A stretch of DNA of 37,187 nucleotides, taken from positions 1 through 37,187 of the forward strand of contig CATISD010000145.1 in the NCBI GenBank assembly GCA_949538625.1, written 5' to 3'. The notes under the pieces were generated by a model that had not been told where the DNA came from, made no database searches, and saw only the letters and a program-made list of their open reading frames with translations. Position 1 is the first letter of the stretch; each line of letters opens with the position of its first letter. Source of the stretch: Acidimicrobiales bacterium AG-410-I20 (GTDB lineage: Bacteria; Actinomycetota; Acidimicrobiia; Acidimicrobiales; MedAcidi-G1). Position numbers and translations under genes: made by a program. Below are positions 26,544 to 35,104 of this stretch, piece by piece.

Positions 26544-27383
26544 GTGAGCACACCATTAGAACTTCCTGAAATAGAAATAATTCGGCGTGACCTTGAGAAA
26601 GATGTCGCCGGACGAAAAATTAAAAGTGTAGAAGTTTCTTCAATGAATCTTCTACCAAGATATAAAAGTCGGAAGGCATTTGTCGATGCGTTGTCAGGCC
26701 AAAAAATCAATTCCGCACGCCGCGCCGGTTTAGCTCTTGTTTTGATGATGAAAAATGATTATTTAGTCATGAAAATTGGAGAAGGTGCTTTCTTCGAACG
26801 TGTTCCTGCAAAAGCAAAGGTGACGAAAGGAACAGAGTTCACGATTGATTTCACGCAAGGAGGTCAACTTCGATTGGTGGACTCTGGAAAAAACTCTGAA
26901 CTTTGTGTAGTCCCAAGTGATGACCTATTTGAAGAGATGCCTGAGCTAAGAGGACTAGGTATGGACCCGATAGCAGATCCAATTCCTTTCCCTGCATTTG
27001 CAGGCGCAGTATTAGGACACTCGGTAGATTTGAAAGAACTACTTTGTGATGACGAAGTAGTTCTTGGGGTAGGAGATATTTACAGTGATGAGATTCTGTT
27101 TGCTGCTGGACTGAAGCACGATCGGGCGAGTGATTCACTCTCAACTCAAGAAATTCGCCGCTTACATCGTGCGCTAGTGGAGATCATCCATGAGGGGCTC
27201 CGATACCGTGGGACACACCTAGAAGAGCGGCCTTTCAACGATATTTTCGGAGTCCCAGGAACTTATCAAGAGCATCTGGCAGTCTATGGCCGCCATGGGG
27301 ACCTCAGCCAACGAAGTAGGGCCCCAATAAAGAGGAAAAAATATAAAGGCAGATGGACTTACTTCTGTGAAACACAGGTCTAG
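26544..27383 (+). CDS. Fpg/MutM-Nei family protein with degenerate active site and zinc finger
   Basis: The 279-residue protein occupies the usual mutM position between rnc and smc and has the Fpg fold: LELPEIEIIRRDLEK at the N-terminus and an H2TH block GVGDIYSDEILFAAGLKHDR with LSTQEIRRLHRALVEI. However, family hallmarks are altered. The catalytic N-terminal Pro (PELPE) corresponds to Leu, and the chain begins MSTP before it. The usual lysine of RRxGK(Y/H)L reads RRAGLALVL. The IYADE Asn before it is Asp. The C-terminal zinc finger has lost its first Cys pair (HGDLSQRSRAP where PCxxC is expected) and ends FCETQV rather than FCPxCQ. It is therefore probably not a standard 8-oxoguanine glycosylase. 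It may be a DNA-binding paralogue. Confidence 0.75.
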   Translation: MSTPLELPEIEIIRRDLEKDVAGRKIKSVEVSSMNLLPRYKSRKAFVDALSGQKINSARRAGLALVLMMKNDYLVMKIGEGAFFERVPAKAKVTKGTEFTIDFTQGGQLRLVDSGKNSELCVVPSDDLFEEMPELRGLGMDPIADPIPFPAFAGAVLGHSVDLKELLCDDEVVLGVGDIYSDEILFAAGLKHDRASDSLSTQEIRRLHRALVEIIHEGLRYRGTHLEERPFNDIFGVPGTYQEHLAVYGRHGDLSQRSRAPIKRKKYKGRWTYFCETQV

Positions 27384-27467
27384 GTATCAACACTGTCAGT
27401 GAAAAAAATTTCACATAGAAGTAGATAAATAACACCGATGTGATTTAGAAACGCTAGTGTCGTTTCT
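27365..27467. promoter_or_regulatory. Three short perfect inverted repeats preceding smc
   Basis: CTGTG-AAA-CACAG (27365-27377, end of the Fpg-like gene), GTGAAA-AAAA-TTTCAC (27399-27414) and AGAAACG-CTAGTGT-CGTTTCT (27447-27467) lie within about 100 bp. The last ends one base before the likely GTG start of smc and holds an alternative GTG (27457) in its loop. No T-run follows any of them, so they are not ordinary terminators. They could be operators or translation-controlling hairpins. Confidence 0.4.
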
Positions 27468-27468
27468 G

Positions 27469-30400
27469 GTGTTTCTTAAACGATTAACCATCAAAGGTTT
27501 TAAGTCATTTGCCGATGTGGCAGCGCTTGAAATGGAACCCGGCGTTACTGTAGTTGTTGGTCCAAACGGTTCTGGTAAATCAAACGTGGTTGATGCCATT
27601 GCCTGGGTATTAGGAGCACAAGCGCCGAGCGCAGTTCGAGCTCAAAAAATGGATGATGTTATTTTCGCCGGAACAGCATCAAAGCCGGCTTTAGGCCGAG
27701 CAGAAGTTTCTTTAACCATTGATAATGAATCTGGCCTGTTACCGATCGAATTTTCTGAAGTAACAATCACTAGAACGCTTTTTAGAAGCGGCGATAGTGA
27801 GTACTCGATAAATAATTCACCTTGTCGCCTTCTAGACATTCAAGAACTTCTTTCAGATGCGGGCGTTGGGCGCCAACAGCATGTGATTGTTTCACAGGGT
27901 CAAATAGACGCTGTATTGAATGCTCGACCCGAAGAAAGACGCATGATCATTGAAGATGCTGCGGGAATTCTTAAATATCGTAAGCGAAAGGAGAAAGCAG
28001 AGAGACGTCTTAAAGCAACTGAAACTAACCTCAATCGTCTTGGAGATCTTCAGCGTGAGGTAAGGCGCCAACTTCGACCATTAGAAAAACAAGCCGAAGC
28101 AGCTCGCCGTCATGGCGACTTGATTGGAGAACTGACTGCGTTACGTCTTTATCGCGCTTCAAAAGAGTTGACAGAACTTAGAGAACGCACACAGACAGAG
28201 GCAAAACAGAGAACAGATTTAACTCGCCAAGAAAGTGATTTAAAAGGTGATCTCTCACGACTTGACACAGAAGTAGTTTCGGCCGAAGCCGAGCTTTCAG
28301 CCCGTGGTGGAGATGAATTAAGTGATCAGTTAGTCCAACACGAGTCATTACGTGAAAGAGCAAAAGGCTTACGAGGAATCGTGATTGAAAGACTAAGAGG
28401 AATAGAAAATGATCGACGCTCTGCTAACTCCTATCAGATTGTTTTAGACCTTGAATCTGAAATAGCACGCTCCGAAGCAGAACTAGCAGCGATAGAGGTA
28501 GAAGTTGCCTCATTCACTCCCGAATCAGAACGTCTCTCTGTGTTAGAGGAAGAACTAAAAAAAGAACGAGATGCGTTTGGTCTGGAATGGGGAGATGGGA
28601 TGCCCGCTTCCGAAGGTCTAGCTTCTGAAGTAAGAGGGGAACTTGGGGCGCTTAGATCTTCAATAAATGAACTCAAAACCGAAAGAGACGGGGTATCAGA
28701 ACGACTGTCAATGCTTGATGCCTCCTATGCGCGATTAGATATAGAGGCAAGAAAGTTACGTGAAAGGCTTTCCGAAGGAGATGTAGTTGAAGAGCCTCTT
28801 GTAGCAGAAATGTTGGAAGTGGAGTCTCAAGCGAGCCAAAGTTCACAAGATCGAGATAGTGCATGGGAGCGTCTAGTTGCTGCAGAAGCAGAGTTAAGAA
28901 CTATTCGTGCTCGAGTTGAAGCTTTAGCATTAGCACTAGACGAAGCTCGTTCAAAAGCTGGCGCTAGTCATCTTGCCGAAATTGATGGCGTGCTGGGAAC
29001 CTTGCTTGATTTAGTTGAGATAGATGCGGGTTATGAATCTGCTTTTGAAGCAGCAGCTGGTGAAGCTCTTGACGCCGTAGTGGTTCAAGGGACAGATCAA
29101 GCGATCAAAGCTATAGAGGCTTTGAAACGCGGCAGTTTCAGTGCAGCAGTTCTGAGTCTTCATGGAATTACTTCAAATCTTGTGCAATCGGATATAGCGA
29201 CTTCAATCCGCCAGCATGTAAGGGCGCGTATGCCAGATGTAGATGAATTGCTAGACCGACTTCTTAGTCAAGTCGCTCTCGTTACTACTGGTAGTGCTGT
29301 GGCAATTGATTTGGCCATCGCTAACCCCGACACAATCATTGTTACAACGGACGGTGATCGGTTTGGGCCTTCAGGATGGAAGATAGGAGGGGGCCGAAGT
29401 GGGGCTACTGGAGCAGCGTTAGCTGAAGCTGAAATCCGTTTAGTAGCCGCTGAAATGGAAAGAACAGATGCAAAGTCAGCATTTGAAGAGGCTGAGAAGA
29501 GAGCAGCTGACTTAGATCAAGAAGTACATCGAGTAAACCAGTCGCTTAATGATCATGATAATGAATTCAGTGCAGCTGCAGAGGCGTTACAACAGTTGCA
29601 GTCTGAGCGCCGTGAATTAGCTGCAGAAATAAATAGTCTTCAGAATCGATCAAAAGAAATAACTAAAAGGATAGAAAATGAAACCGCTCGAGTTTCTGAA
29701 CTTGAAAAGCGTCTTTTAGAACTCGAAGAAGATGAGGAGAAACAGACTGAAGCCGCTCAGCGGATGGTTCAAGACCGTCATCAACTTGACAAAAAAATGG
29801 AAGAAATTTCTAAAAAGAGAACAGAACATGAAGTTCGATATGCGGATGTTGCCGCACGACAATCCTCAATAAACAAAAGATTAGATGATCAGAAAAATCA
29901 GTTGGCATCTCTGGAGGAGATACATTCTGAAGCTTCGGCCCAAAGAGAGCAGCTTGATAGACGTGAAACTATTAATAAACAAATTATTGAGGCTTTAGAT
30001 CTAGAAATCAGTGAAATTGAAATGCGTCTCAAAGATCTCCGTTTCGAGAGACAAAAACAATCAGATCGAGTGCAAGCTGCAGTAATCCGGTTAGATGGAA
30101 TTCGTCGTGAACGCTTGGAAAGCGAACGTGAGATATCTCAATTACGAGAGCGCCAATCACGACTTGAAATAGAAAGAGCGGAGACCAGATTACGTCTCGA
30201 AAACTTGGTGTCTAGAATTCGAACAGAGTTTGATAGAGAACCTGAAGCAATACTTGACGAGCCTCAACCAGAGCTCCCATCAGGAGTATCAGAGACCAAT
30301 AGAGTTTCTGAACTAGAGCATGACCTGAAGATAATGGGTCCAATCAATCCACTGGCATTAGAAGAGTTCGAAGCGCTCAATGAACGATACGAGTTTTTAC

Positions 30401-30978
30401 AAGAGCAACTTGAAGATGTTCGGGCGACTCGGCGCGAATTACGAAAAGTTATTCGTTCGATAGATGAAGAGATTGTAAGGGTCTTTTCTTCAGCGTGGGC
30501 AGAAGTCTCTGAGCACTTCACTAGTCTCTTCGGAAGCCTATTTCCGGGAGGAACAGGAGTGCTTCGGTTAACTGATACTTCAGATCTTTTGTCAACAGGA
30601 ATCGAGGTCGAAGCTCGCCCATCGGGGAAGAATGTCAAAAAACTTTCCCTCCTATCTGGTGGAGAAAGGTCGTTAACAGCTCTAGCTTTCTTGTTTGCTG
30701 TCTTTAGGAGTCGACCCTCACCTTTCTATGTCATGGATGAAGTAGAAGCTGCATTAGACGACGTTAATTTGCATCGCTTTCTTGGGCTCGTTGGACAATT
30801 CCGAGATGATGCTCAATTATTGATTGTTAGCCACCAAAAACGCACAATGGAAGCTGCAGATTGTTTGTATGGAGTCTCAATGGCACCAGGTGGCTCATCC
30901 CGTGTTGTAAGTGAAAGAGTTGAAAGACCAGAGATCAAATTAGAACCAGAAACGATGAAAACTGTAACAAACTCTTGA
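27469..30978 (+). CDS. smc: Chromosome partition protein SMC
   Basis: SMC is the ring-forming ATPase that compacts and segregates the chromosome with ScpA/ScpB. The roughly 1169-residue protein has Walker A GPNGSGKSNVVDAIAWVLG near residues 31-48, the coiled-coil arms, a hinge in the middle (GVLGTLLDLVEIDAGYESAF to VTTDGDRFGPSGW), a second long coiled coil, the ABC signature LLSGGERSLTALAFLFAVF and Walker B FYVMDEVEAALDDVN. Family members begin M(F/Y)LKRLTIKGFKSFA, so I use the GTG at 27469. The track start at 27457 would add only four residues. Upstream is the Fpg-like gene; downstream, a two-component system separates it from ftsY. Confidence 0.96.
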   Translation: MFLKRLTIKGFKSFADVAALEMEPGVTVVVGPNGSGKSNVVDAIAWVLGAQAPSAVRAQKMDDVIFAGTASKPALGRAEVSLTIDNESGLLPIEFSEVTITRTLFRSGDSEYSINNSPCRLLDIQELLSDAGVGRQQHVIVSQGQIDAVLNARPEERRMIIEDAAGILKYRKRKEKAERRLKATETNLNRLGDLQREVRRQLRPLEKQAEAARRHGDLIGELTALRLYRASKELTELRERTQTEAKQRTDLTRQESDLKGDLSRLDTEVVSAEAELSARGGDELSDQLVQHESLRERAKGLRGIVIERLRGIENDRRSANSYQIVLDLESEIARSEAELAAIEVEVASFTPESERLSVLEEELKKERDAFGLEWGDGMPASEGLASEVRGELGALRSSINELKTERDGVSERLSMLDASYARLDIEARKLRERLSEGDVVEEPLVAEMLEVESQASQSSQDRDSAWERLVAAEAELRTIRARVEALALALDEARSKAGASHLAEIDGVLGTLLDLVEIDAGYESAFEAAAGEALDAVVVQGTDQAIKAIEALKRGSFSAAVLSLHGITSNLVQSDIATSIRQHVRARMPDVDELLDRLLSQVALVTTGSAVAIDLAIANPDTIIVTTDGDRFGPSGWKIGGGRSGATGAALAEAEIRLVAAEMERTDAKSAFEEAEKRAADLDQEVHRVNQSLNDHDNEFSAAAEALQQLQSERRELAAEINSLQNRSKEITKRIENETARVSELEKRLLELEEDEEKQTEAAQRMVQDRHQLDKKMEEISKKRTEHEVRYADVAARQSSINKRLDDQKNQLASLEEIHSEASAQREQLDRRETINKQIIEALDLEISEIEMRLKDLRFERQKQSDRVQAAVIRLDGIRRERLESEREISQLRERQSRLEIERAETRLRLENLVSRIRTEFDREPEAILDEPQPELPSGVSETNRVSELEHDLKIMGPINPLALEEFEALNERYEFLQEQLEDVRATRRELRKVIRSIDEEIVRVFSSAWAEVSEHFTSLFGSLFPGGTGVLRLTDTSDLLSTGIEVEARPSGKNVKKLSLLSGGERSLTALAFLFAVFRSRPSPFYVMDEVEAALDDVNLHRFLGLVGQFRDDAQLLIVSHQKRTMEAADCLYGVSMAPGGSSRVVSERVERPEIKLEPETMKTVTNS

Positions 30979-31030
30979 TTCTTTAATAGAGCGACTATGA
31001 CAAGTCCGTTTCACGATGTAGCGTCACATT

Positions 31031-31720
31031 ATGAGAATTCTTGTCGTAGACGACGAAGTAGACCTTGTAGAAGCCATAGCAAGAGGTTTACGACGTCAAG
31101 GATATGCAGTAGATATAGCCACTAGTGGTAAAGAAGCCATAGACAAATCTTCGTATACAGCATATGACTTAGTTTGTTTAGATTTGACTATGCCCGATAT
31201 AGATGGACTTGAAGTCTGCAAAGTCTTACGTGAAAATCCCCCTGAAGGGATAATCCCTCGGATACTGATGCTTACTGCCCGAGATACTATCGAGGAGAGA
31301 ATCGCTGGATTAGATGTGGGCGCTGATGACTATTTAGTAAAACCCTTCGCATTTGATGAGTTAGCAGCGCGCATTCGTTCTTTGCTGCGTCGAGACGGCG
31401 GTCGTAGTGGCGCTGTTTTACAAGTCGGTTCACTAATTATGGATACTGCACGACACATTGTTACACGCGATGATCGGACTCTTGATTTAACGGCAAAAGA
31501 ATTTGCAGTTCTGCGCTATTTAATGTCTCGCCCCGGGGACGTTGTCTCGCAAGAGGATTTGTTAGAGCATGTTTGGGATGAACATGCGGATCCATTTACG
31601 AATACTGTTCGAGTAACTGTTGGAACGCTTCGTCGAAAAGTCAATTTTGATCAAGGAGATTCAATACTAGAAACCGTTGTAGGTCGTGGCTATCGATTAT
31701 CAGAAGAGCCGAATTTGTGA
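31031..31720 (+). CDS. OmpR/PhoB-family response regulator, MprA-like
   Basis: The 229-residue protein has a receiver domain (acidic pair Asp7/Asp8, phospho-acceptor Asp51 in VCLDLTMPDIDG, Thr in MLTARD, Lys104 in LVKPF) and a C-terminal winged helix (DLTAKEFAVLRYLMSRPGDVVSQEDLLEHVW and RVTVGTLRRKV with the GRGYRL end). It is a DNA-binding regulator of the OmpR class. Its stop overlaps the histidine kinase start (GTGA), so the two are coupled and cognate. The order regulator, kinase, HtrA-like protease recalls mprA-mprB-pepD of mycobacteria; function is inferred by that comparison. Confidence 0.93.
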   Translation: MRILVVDDEVDLVEAIARGLRRQGYAVDIATSGKEAIDKSSYTAYDLVCLDLTMPDIDGLEVCKVLRENPPEGIIPRILMLTARDTIEERIAGLDVGADDYLVKPFAFDELAARIRSLLRRDGGRSGAVLQVGSLIMDTARHIVTRDDRTLDLTAKEFAVLRYLMSRPGDVVSQEDLLEHVWDEHADPFTNTVRVTVGTLRRKVNFDQGDSILETVVGRGYRLSEEPNL

Positions 31721-32934
31721 AAAAGAAAACTCGGATACCTTTAAGCGGATTACGCATTCGCCTAGCTTTTCTTTACTCAATATTGCTGTTTGGACTTGCT
31801 TCATTAGGAGTAGGAGTGATTTATTTAAGCCTTTCTGTATCTCTTTCAGATGAACCAATGTCACGAGATGCAGCATTCCAGATTTTGGTGGATGAATTAG
31901 GTGAATTCTCTTCCACCCCTACTGATATTGACAACGTCACAGATTTAACAGAGAACCATAAAACCCAGTTAGTGGGTTTTGAACAGGCGGTAAATCAGAG
32001 AGCGCTAGACCAGTTACGGTCTTATTCCGGATGGTCTCTTCTAGCCCTCTTTGCTGCCAGCATGTTGATTGGATGGTATGTATCTGGGCTAGTTCTTCGC
32101 CCAATAGGAAGGATCACCTCGGTAGCACGAGATATACAAGCAACCGACCTTTCTCGTCGAATTGAGTTAGGAGGACCAGCAGATGAATTACGCGATCTCG
32201 GAGACACATTCGACCAAATGCTTGACCGTCTCGACCAAGCGTTTGAAGGGCAAAGGCAATTTATTCAAGAAACTTCTCACGAACTTAGGAACCCTTTAGC
32301 AGTCATACGCGCGAATCTTGATGTTGTCTTAAACGATCCCAAAGCGAATTTAGAAGAGTTCCGATTCTCAGGAGAAGTAGCAAACCGTGCAGCAGTAAGA
32401 ATGTCAGCTTTAGTAGATGACCTCTTGTTATTGGCTCATCATGAAAGACGTGCTGTTCATCGTGAGCCCATCTTTTTGTCTCAAGTTGCGAGTGAAACAG
32501 TTGAAGATTTTTCTGCTTTCGCAAAAGAAAACAATGTTTCATTAACACTAGAGATGTCACCGCAGATAAAAGTTATTGGCGACGCAGCAGCTTTAAGAAG
32601 AGCATTAGCGAACCTGCTAAGTAATGCAATACGTATCACTGGCGCTCAAAAAATGGAAGGCTTAATCAAAGTCGTTGGAGGCCAAGACACAGATCAAGTC
32701 TGGATTTCAGTGGAAGATAATGGCCCCGGACTATCAACAGAAGATCTTGAACGAGTATTCCAGCGTTTTTGGAAAGGGAATGCTTCCGAAGCGAAAGAAT
32801 CTGGTCGTTCTGGTTTAGGTTTAGCAATTGTACGGCAGATAGTTGAAGGTCATGGCGGTCAAGTAACCGTTCGGTCTCAACTAGGAAGCGGTGCCACTTT
32901 CACCATTTGGTTACCTCGCTATATTACTTTGTAG
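31717..32934 (+). CDS. Sensor histidine kinase, HAMP-containing, MprB-like
   Basis: The 405-residue protein (GTG start) has two membrane helices (about 15-42 and 107-128) bounding a short extracytoplasmic segment of about 65 residues, then a HAMP domain (LVLRPIGRITSVARDIQATDLSRRI). The HisKA dimerisation helix has the phospho-acceptor His188 in ETSHELRNPLAVIRANLD, and the HATPase_c domain shows the N box LLSNAI, G1 DNGPGL, the F box and G2 SGLGLAIVRQIVEGHGG. It would autophosphorylate and pass phosphate to the adjacent regulator. The sensed signal is unknown; the small sensor loop and the downstream protease suggest envelope or protein-folding stress. Confidence 0.93.
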   Translation: MKKKTRIPLSGLRIRLAFLYSILLFGLASLGVGVIYLSLSVSLSDEPMSRDAAFQILVDELGEFSSTPTDIDNVTDLTENHKTQLVGFEQAVNQRALDQLRSYSGWSLLALFAASMLIGWYVSGLVLRPIGRITSVARDIQATDLSRRIELGGPADELRDLGDTFDQMLDRLDQAFEGQRQFIQETSHELRNPLAVIRANLDVVLNDPKANLEEFRFSGEVANRAAVRMSALVDDLLLLAHHERRAVHREPIFLSQVASETVEDFSAFAKENNVSLTLEMSPQIKVIGDAAALRRALANLLSNAIRITGAQKMEGLIKVVGGQDTDQVWISVEDNGPGLSTEDLERVFQRFWKGNASEAKESGRSGLGLAIVRQIVEGHGGQVTVRSQLGSGATFTIWLPRYITL

Positions 32935-32974
32935 TTGCTGCTTATTTTTGATCTTGATTGTCTAGGTTAGAGCC

Positions 32975-34189
32975 ATGGAAGAAAATGATATTGAAGAACA
33001 TATGATCGGGAGTTCTTCATTTGAGGAAGATGAGGCTGAGAGCGTAATTTCAATAGATAGTGGCAGCGAATTATTAGAAGAGTCTCAGAGCTATTCTCCT
33101 TCTTTTTGGAGAAGACGAAAAAATGCATTTAAAATTTTTGCAGCATTCTTTCTTCTAGCTACCGGACTAGTTCTTGGCGGTCTCTTTATGTATTTATCTG
33201 AAGATGAACCACCTATTGAATCTCAGGTCACTTTTCAACTAGGAGAGACTCCAGTCCAAAGCCCTGGTGAAGAGCCAGTTGTAGAAGTCGCCAAAGCAGT
33301 TTCTCCTTCAGTTGTGCTAGTAGAGATCCCTACATTAGGTCAAGGATCAGGAATTATTCTTGACGCAGATGGGCATATAGCTACTAATGGTCATGTAGTA
33401 GATGATGCAGAATCTGTTCTGATCACTCTTCCAAATGGGCGAAAAATTGAAGCTAATGTCATTGGTTCTGATATCCGGCGTGATGTTGCCGTAGTGAAAC
33501 TTCTAGAAAAAGTTGAGAACTTAACTCCCGCGACATTTGCTCCGAGCGACGATATCCAAGTAGGACAGTTAGCAGTTGCAGTTGGAAGCCCCTTTGATCT
33601 TTCGCAAACAGTTACATCGGGAATAGTAAGTGCTCTTGGTCGGGTCGTTTCTTCTTATGGCTGTGAAGTCGGCGGCTTCAACAGCGCCGATTGTGCTGGA
33701 ATCTCTACAATTCAAACGGACGCTCCTATAAATCCTGGAAATTCTGGTGGGCCCTTAGCCGACAGGTACGGCAGAGTCATTGGCATGAATACCTTGATAT
33801 ATACCGACGGCATAGTTGAGGGAAACGTCGGGGTTGGATTTGCTTTGCCAAGCGACACCGTCGTGTTAGTGGCGCAAAGGCTTATTGCGGGTGAACCCGT
33901 AGGAACAGCATGGCTAGGTATTAGAGGAGAATCGCCAGAGGATGGTAGAGGGGGAGCAATAATAGTTGATCTAACTCAAGGGTCTCCTGCAGATCGCGCT
34001 GGCCTTGAAATCGGAGATCTCATTGTTGCATCAGAGAGTCGGCCAATATTAACAATGGAATCATTAAGGGCAGATATTCAACTTCGCTTGCCTGGTATGA
34101 CAATCACTCTTGACTATGAACGAAACAACGAACTATTTAGCGCGGAAGTGACATTGGGCGACCTAGATAAATTTCTAGCGGAGCCATAA
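32975..34189 (+). CDS. Membrane-anchored HtrA/DegP-like serine protease with PDZ domain, PepD-like
   Basis: The 404-residue protein has an acidic cytosolic N-terminus of about 50 residues and one membrane helix (about 51-73, KIFAAFFLLATGLVLGGLFMYL). The trypsin-like domain carries an intact triad: His140 in ATNGHVV, Asp170 in RRDVAVVKLL and Ser257 in NPGNSGGPL. A PDZ domain follows (AWLGIRGE, then GSPADRAGLEIGDLIVASES). Cys230 and Cys240 lie in the loop before the nucleophile and could form a disulfide outside the membrane. The gene starts 40 bp after the histidine kinase and is likely its regulated target, handling misfolded envelope proteins. Confidence 0.93.
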   Translation: MEENDIEEHMIGSSSFEEDEAESVISIDSGSELLEESQSYSPSFWRRRKNAFKIFAAFFLLATGLVLGGLFMYLSEDEPPIESQVTFQLGETPVQSPGEEPVVEVAKAVSPSVVLVEIPTLGQGSGIILDADGHIATNGHVVDDAESVLITLPNGRKIEANVIGSDIRRDVAVVKLLEKVENLTPATFAPSDDIQVGQLAVAVGSPFDLSQTVTSGIVSALGRVVSSYGCEVGGFNSADCAGISTIQTDAPINPGNSGGPLADRYGRVIGMNTLIYTDGIVEGNVGVGFALPSDTVVLVAQRLIAGEPVGTAWLGIRGESPEDGRGGAIIVDLTQGSPADRAGLEIGDLIVASESRPILTMESLRADIQLRLPGMTITLDYERNNELFSAEVTLGDLDKFLAEP

Positions 34190-34194
34190 AACTT

Positions 34195-35085
34195 ATGACA
34201 TTCACGAGTCGTATTGGGAAAGTTCGGGCGTCCTTCACAGGCAGTCTCACAAAATTTCGATCACGGAATGAGGTGGATGGATTAATTTGGGAGGACTTAG
34301 AAGAAGCACTTCTGCTAGCAGATGTTGGAGCAACTACAACAGATCGACTAATAAACGAAGTTCGTCAATTATCTAAAGAAGAACAAGTAAATAACCCAGA
34401 AAGAGTCCTAGAAATACTGCAAAGAAAAATGATTGATTCTTTAGAATCTTCAAACAGAGAACTAAGGCAAGACTCTTCTCTCAGTATCTGGCTATTTGTA
34501 GGAGTAAATGGAGTAGGCAAAACAACAACTATTGGCAAGCTTGCAAGCCAAAGAAATTCCATGGGTCAAAAAATAGTTCTTGCAGCAGGGGACACCTTTC
34601 GCGCAGCTGCAGTGGAACAATTAAAACAATGGGCAGAACTATCTGAATCAACGGTTATAAGTGGATCAGAAGGAGCAGATCCAAGTTCTGTAATTTTTGA
34701 TGCAGTTGAACACGCAGCATCAAAGGGTGTTGAACTTGTGCTAGCTGACACAGCTGGCAGAGTTCATACCAAAAGTAATCTCATGGAAGAACTTCAAAAA
34801 ATAAGGAGAGTTGCTGAAAAAGGAGATGGCACTGTGACTGAAACTTTACTTGTTATAGATGCAACCACAGGACAAAACGGTTTGATTCAAGCTCGACAAT
34901 TCACTGAGGCTGCACAAGTTACCGGTGTTGCGCTCACTAAACTTGATGGGACCTCACGTGGTGGAATCATATTCGCAATAAACGAAGAATTAGGAATCCC
35001 AGTAAAACTCGTTGGGATAGGAGAGAGAGTTGAAGATCTCTTACCGTTTGAGCCAACTGATTTTGTAAACGCCCTGTTTGATTAA
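34195..35085 (+). CDS. ftsY: Signal recognition particle receptor FtsY
   Basis: FtsY is the membrane-side SRP GTPase that docks Ffh-ribosome complexes at SecYEG. The 296-residue protein is only an NG domain: N-domain helices with WEDLEEALLLADVGATTTD, then G1 GVNGVGKTTTIGKLAS, GDTFRAAAVEQLKQW, G3 DTAGRVHTKSNLMEEL, G4 TKLDGTSRGG and the GVGERVEDLLPF-type closing loop (here GIGERVEDLLPFEPTDFVNAL). The acidic N-terminal A domain seen in E. coli is absent. It starts 5 bp after the protease gene and is 19 bp before ffh. Confidence 0.96.
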   Translation: MTFTSRIGKVRASFTGSLTKFRSRNEVDGLIWEDLEEALLLADVGATTTDRLINEVRQLSKEEQVNNPERVLEILQRKMIDSLESSNRELRQDSSLSIWLFVGVNGVGKTTTIGKLASQRNSMGQKIVLAAGDTFRAAAVEQLKQWAELSESTVISGSEGADPSSVIFDAVEHAASKGVELVLADTAGRVHTKSNLMEELQKIRRVAEKGDGTVTETLLVIDATTGQNGLIQARQFTEAAQVTGVALTKLDGTSRGGIIFAINEELGIPVKLVGIGERVEDLLPFEPTDFVNALFD

Positions 35086-35104
35086 CATTTGAACGATCAA
35101 AGCT

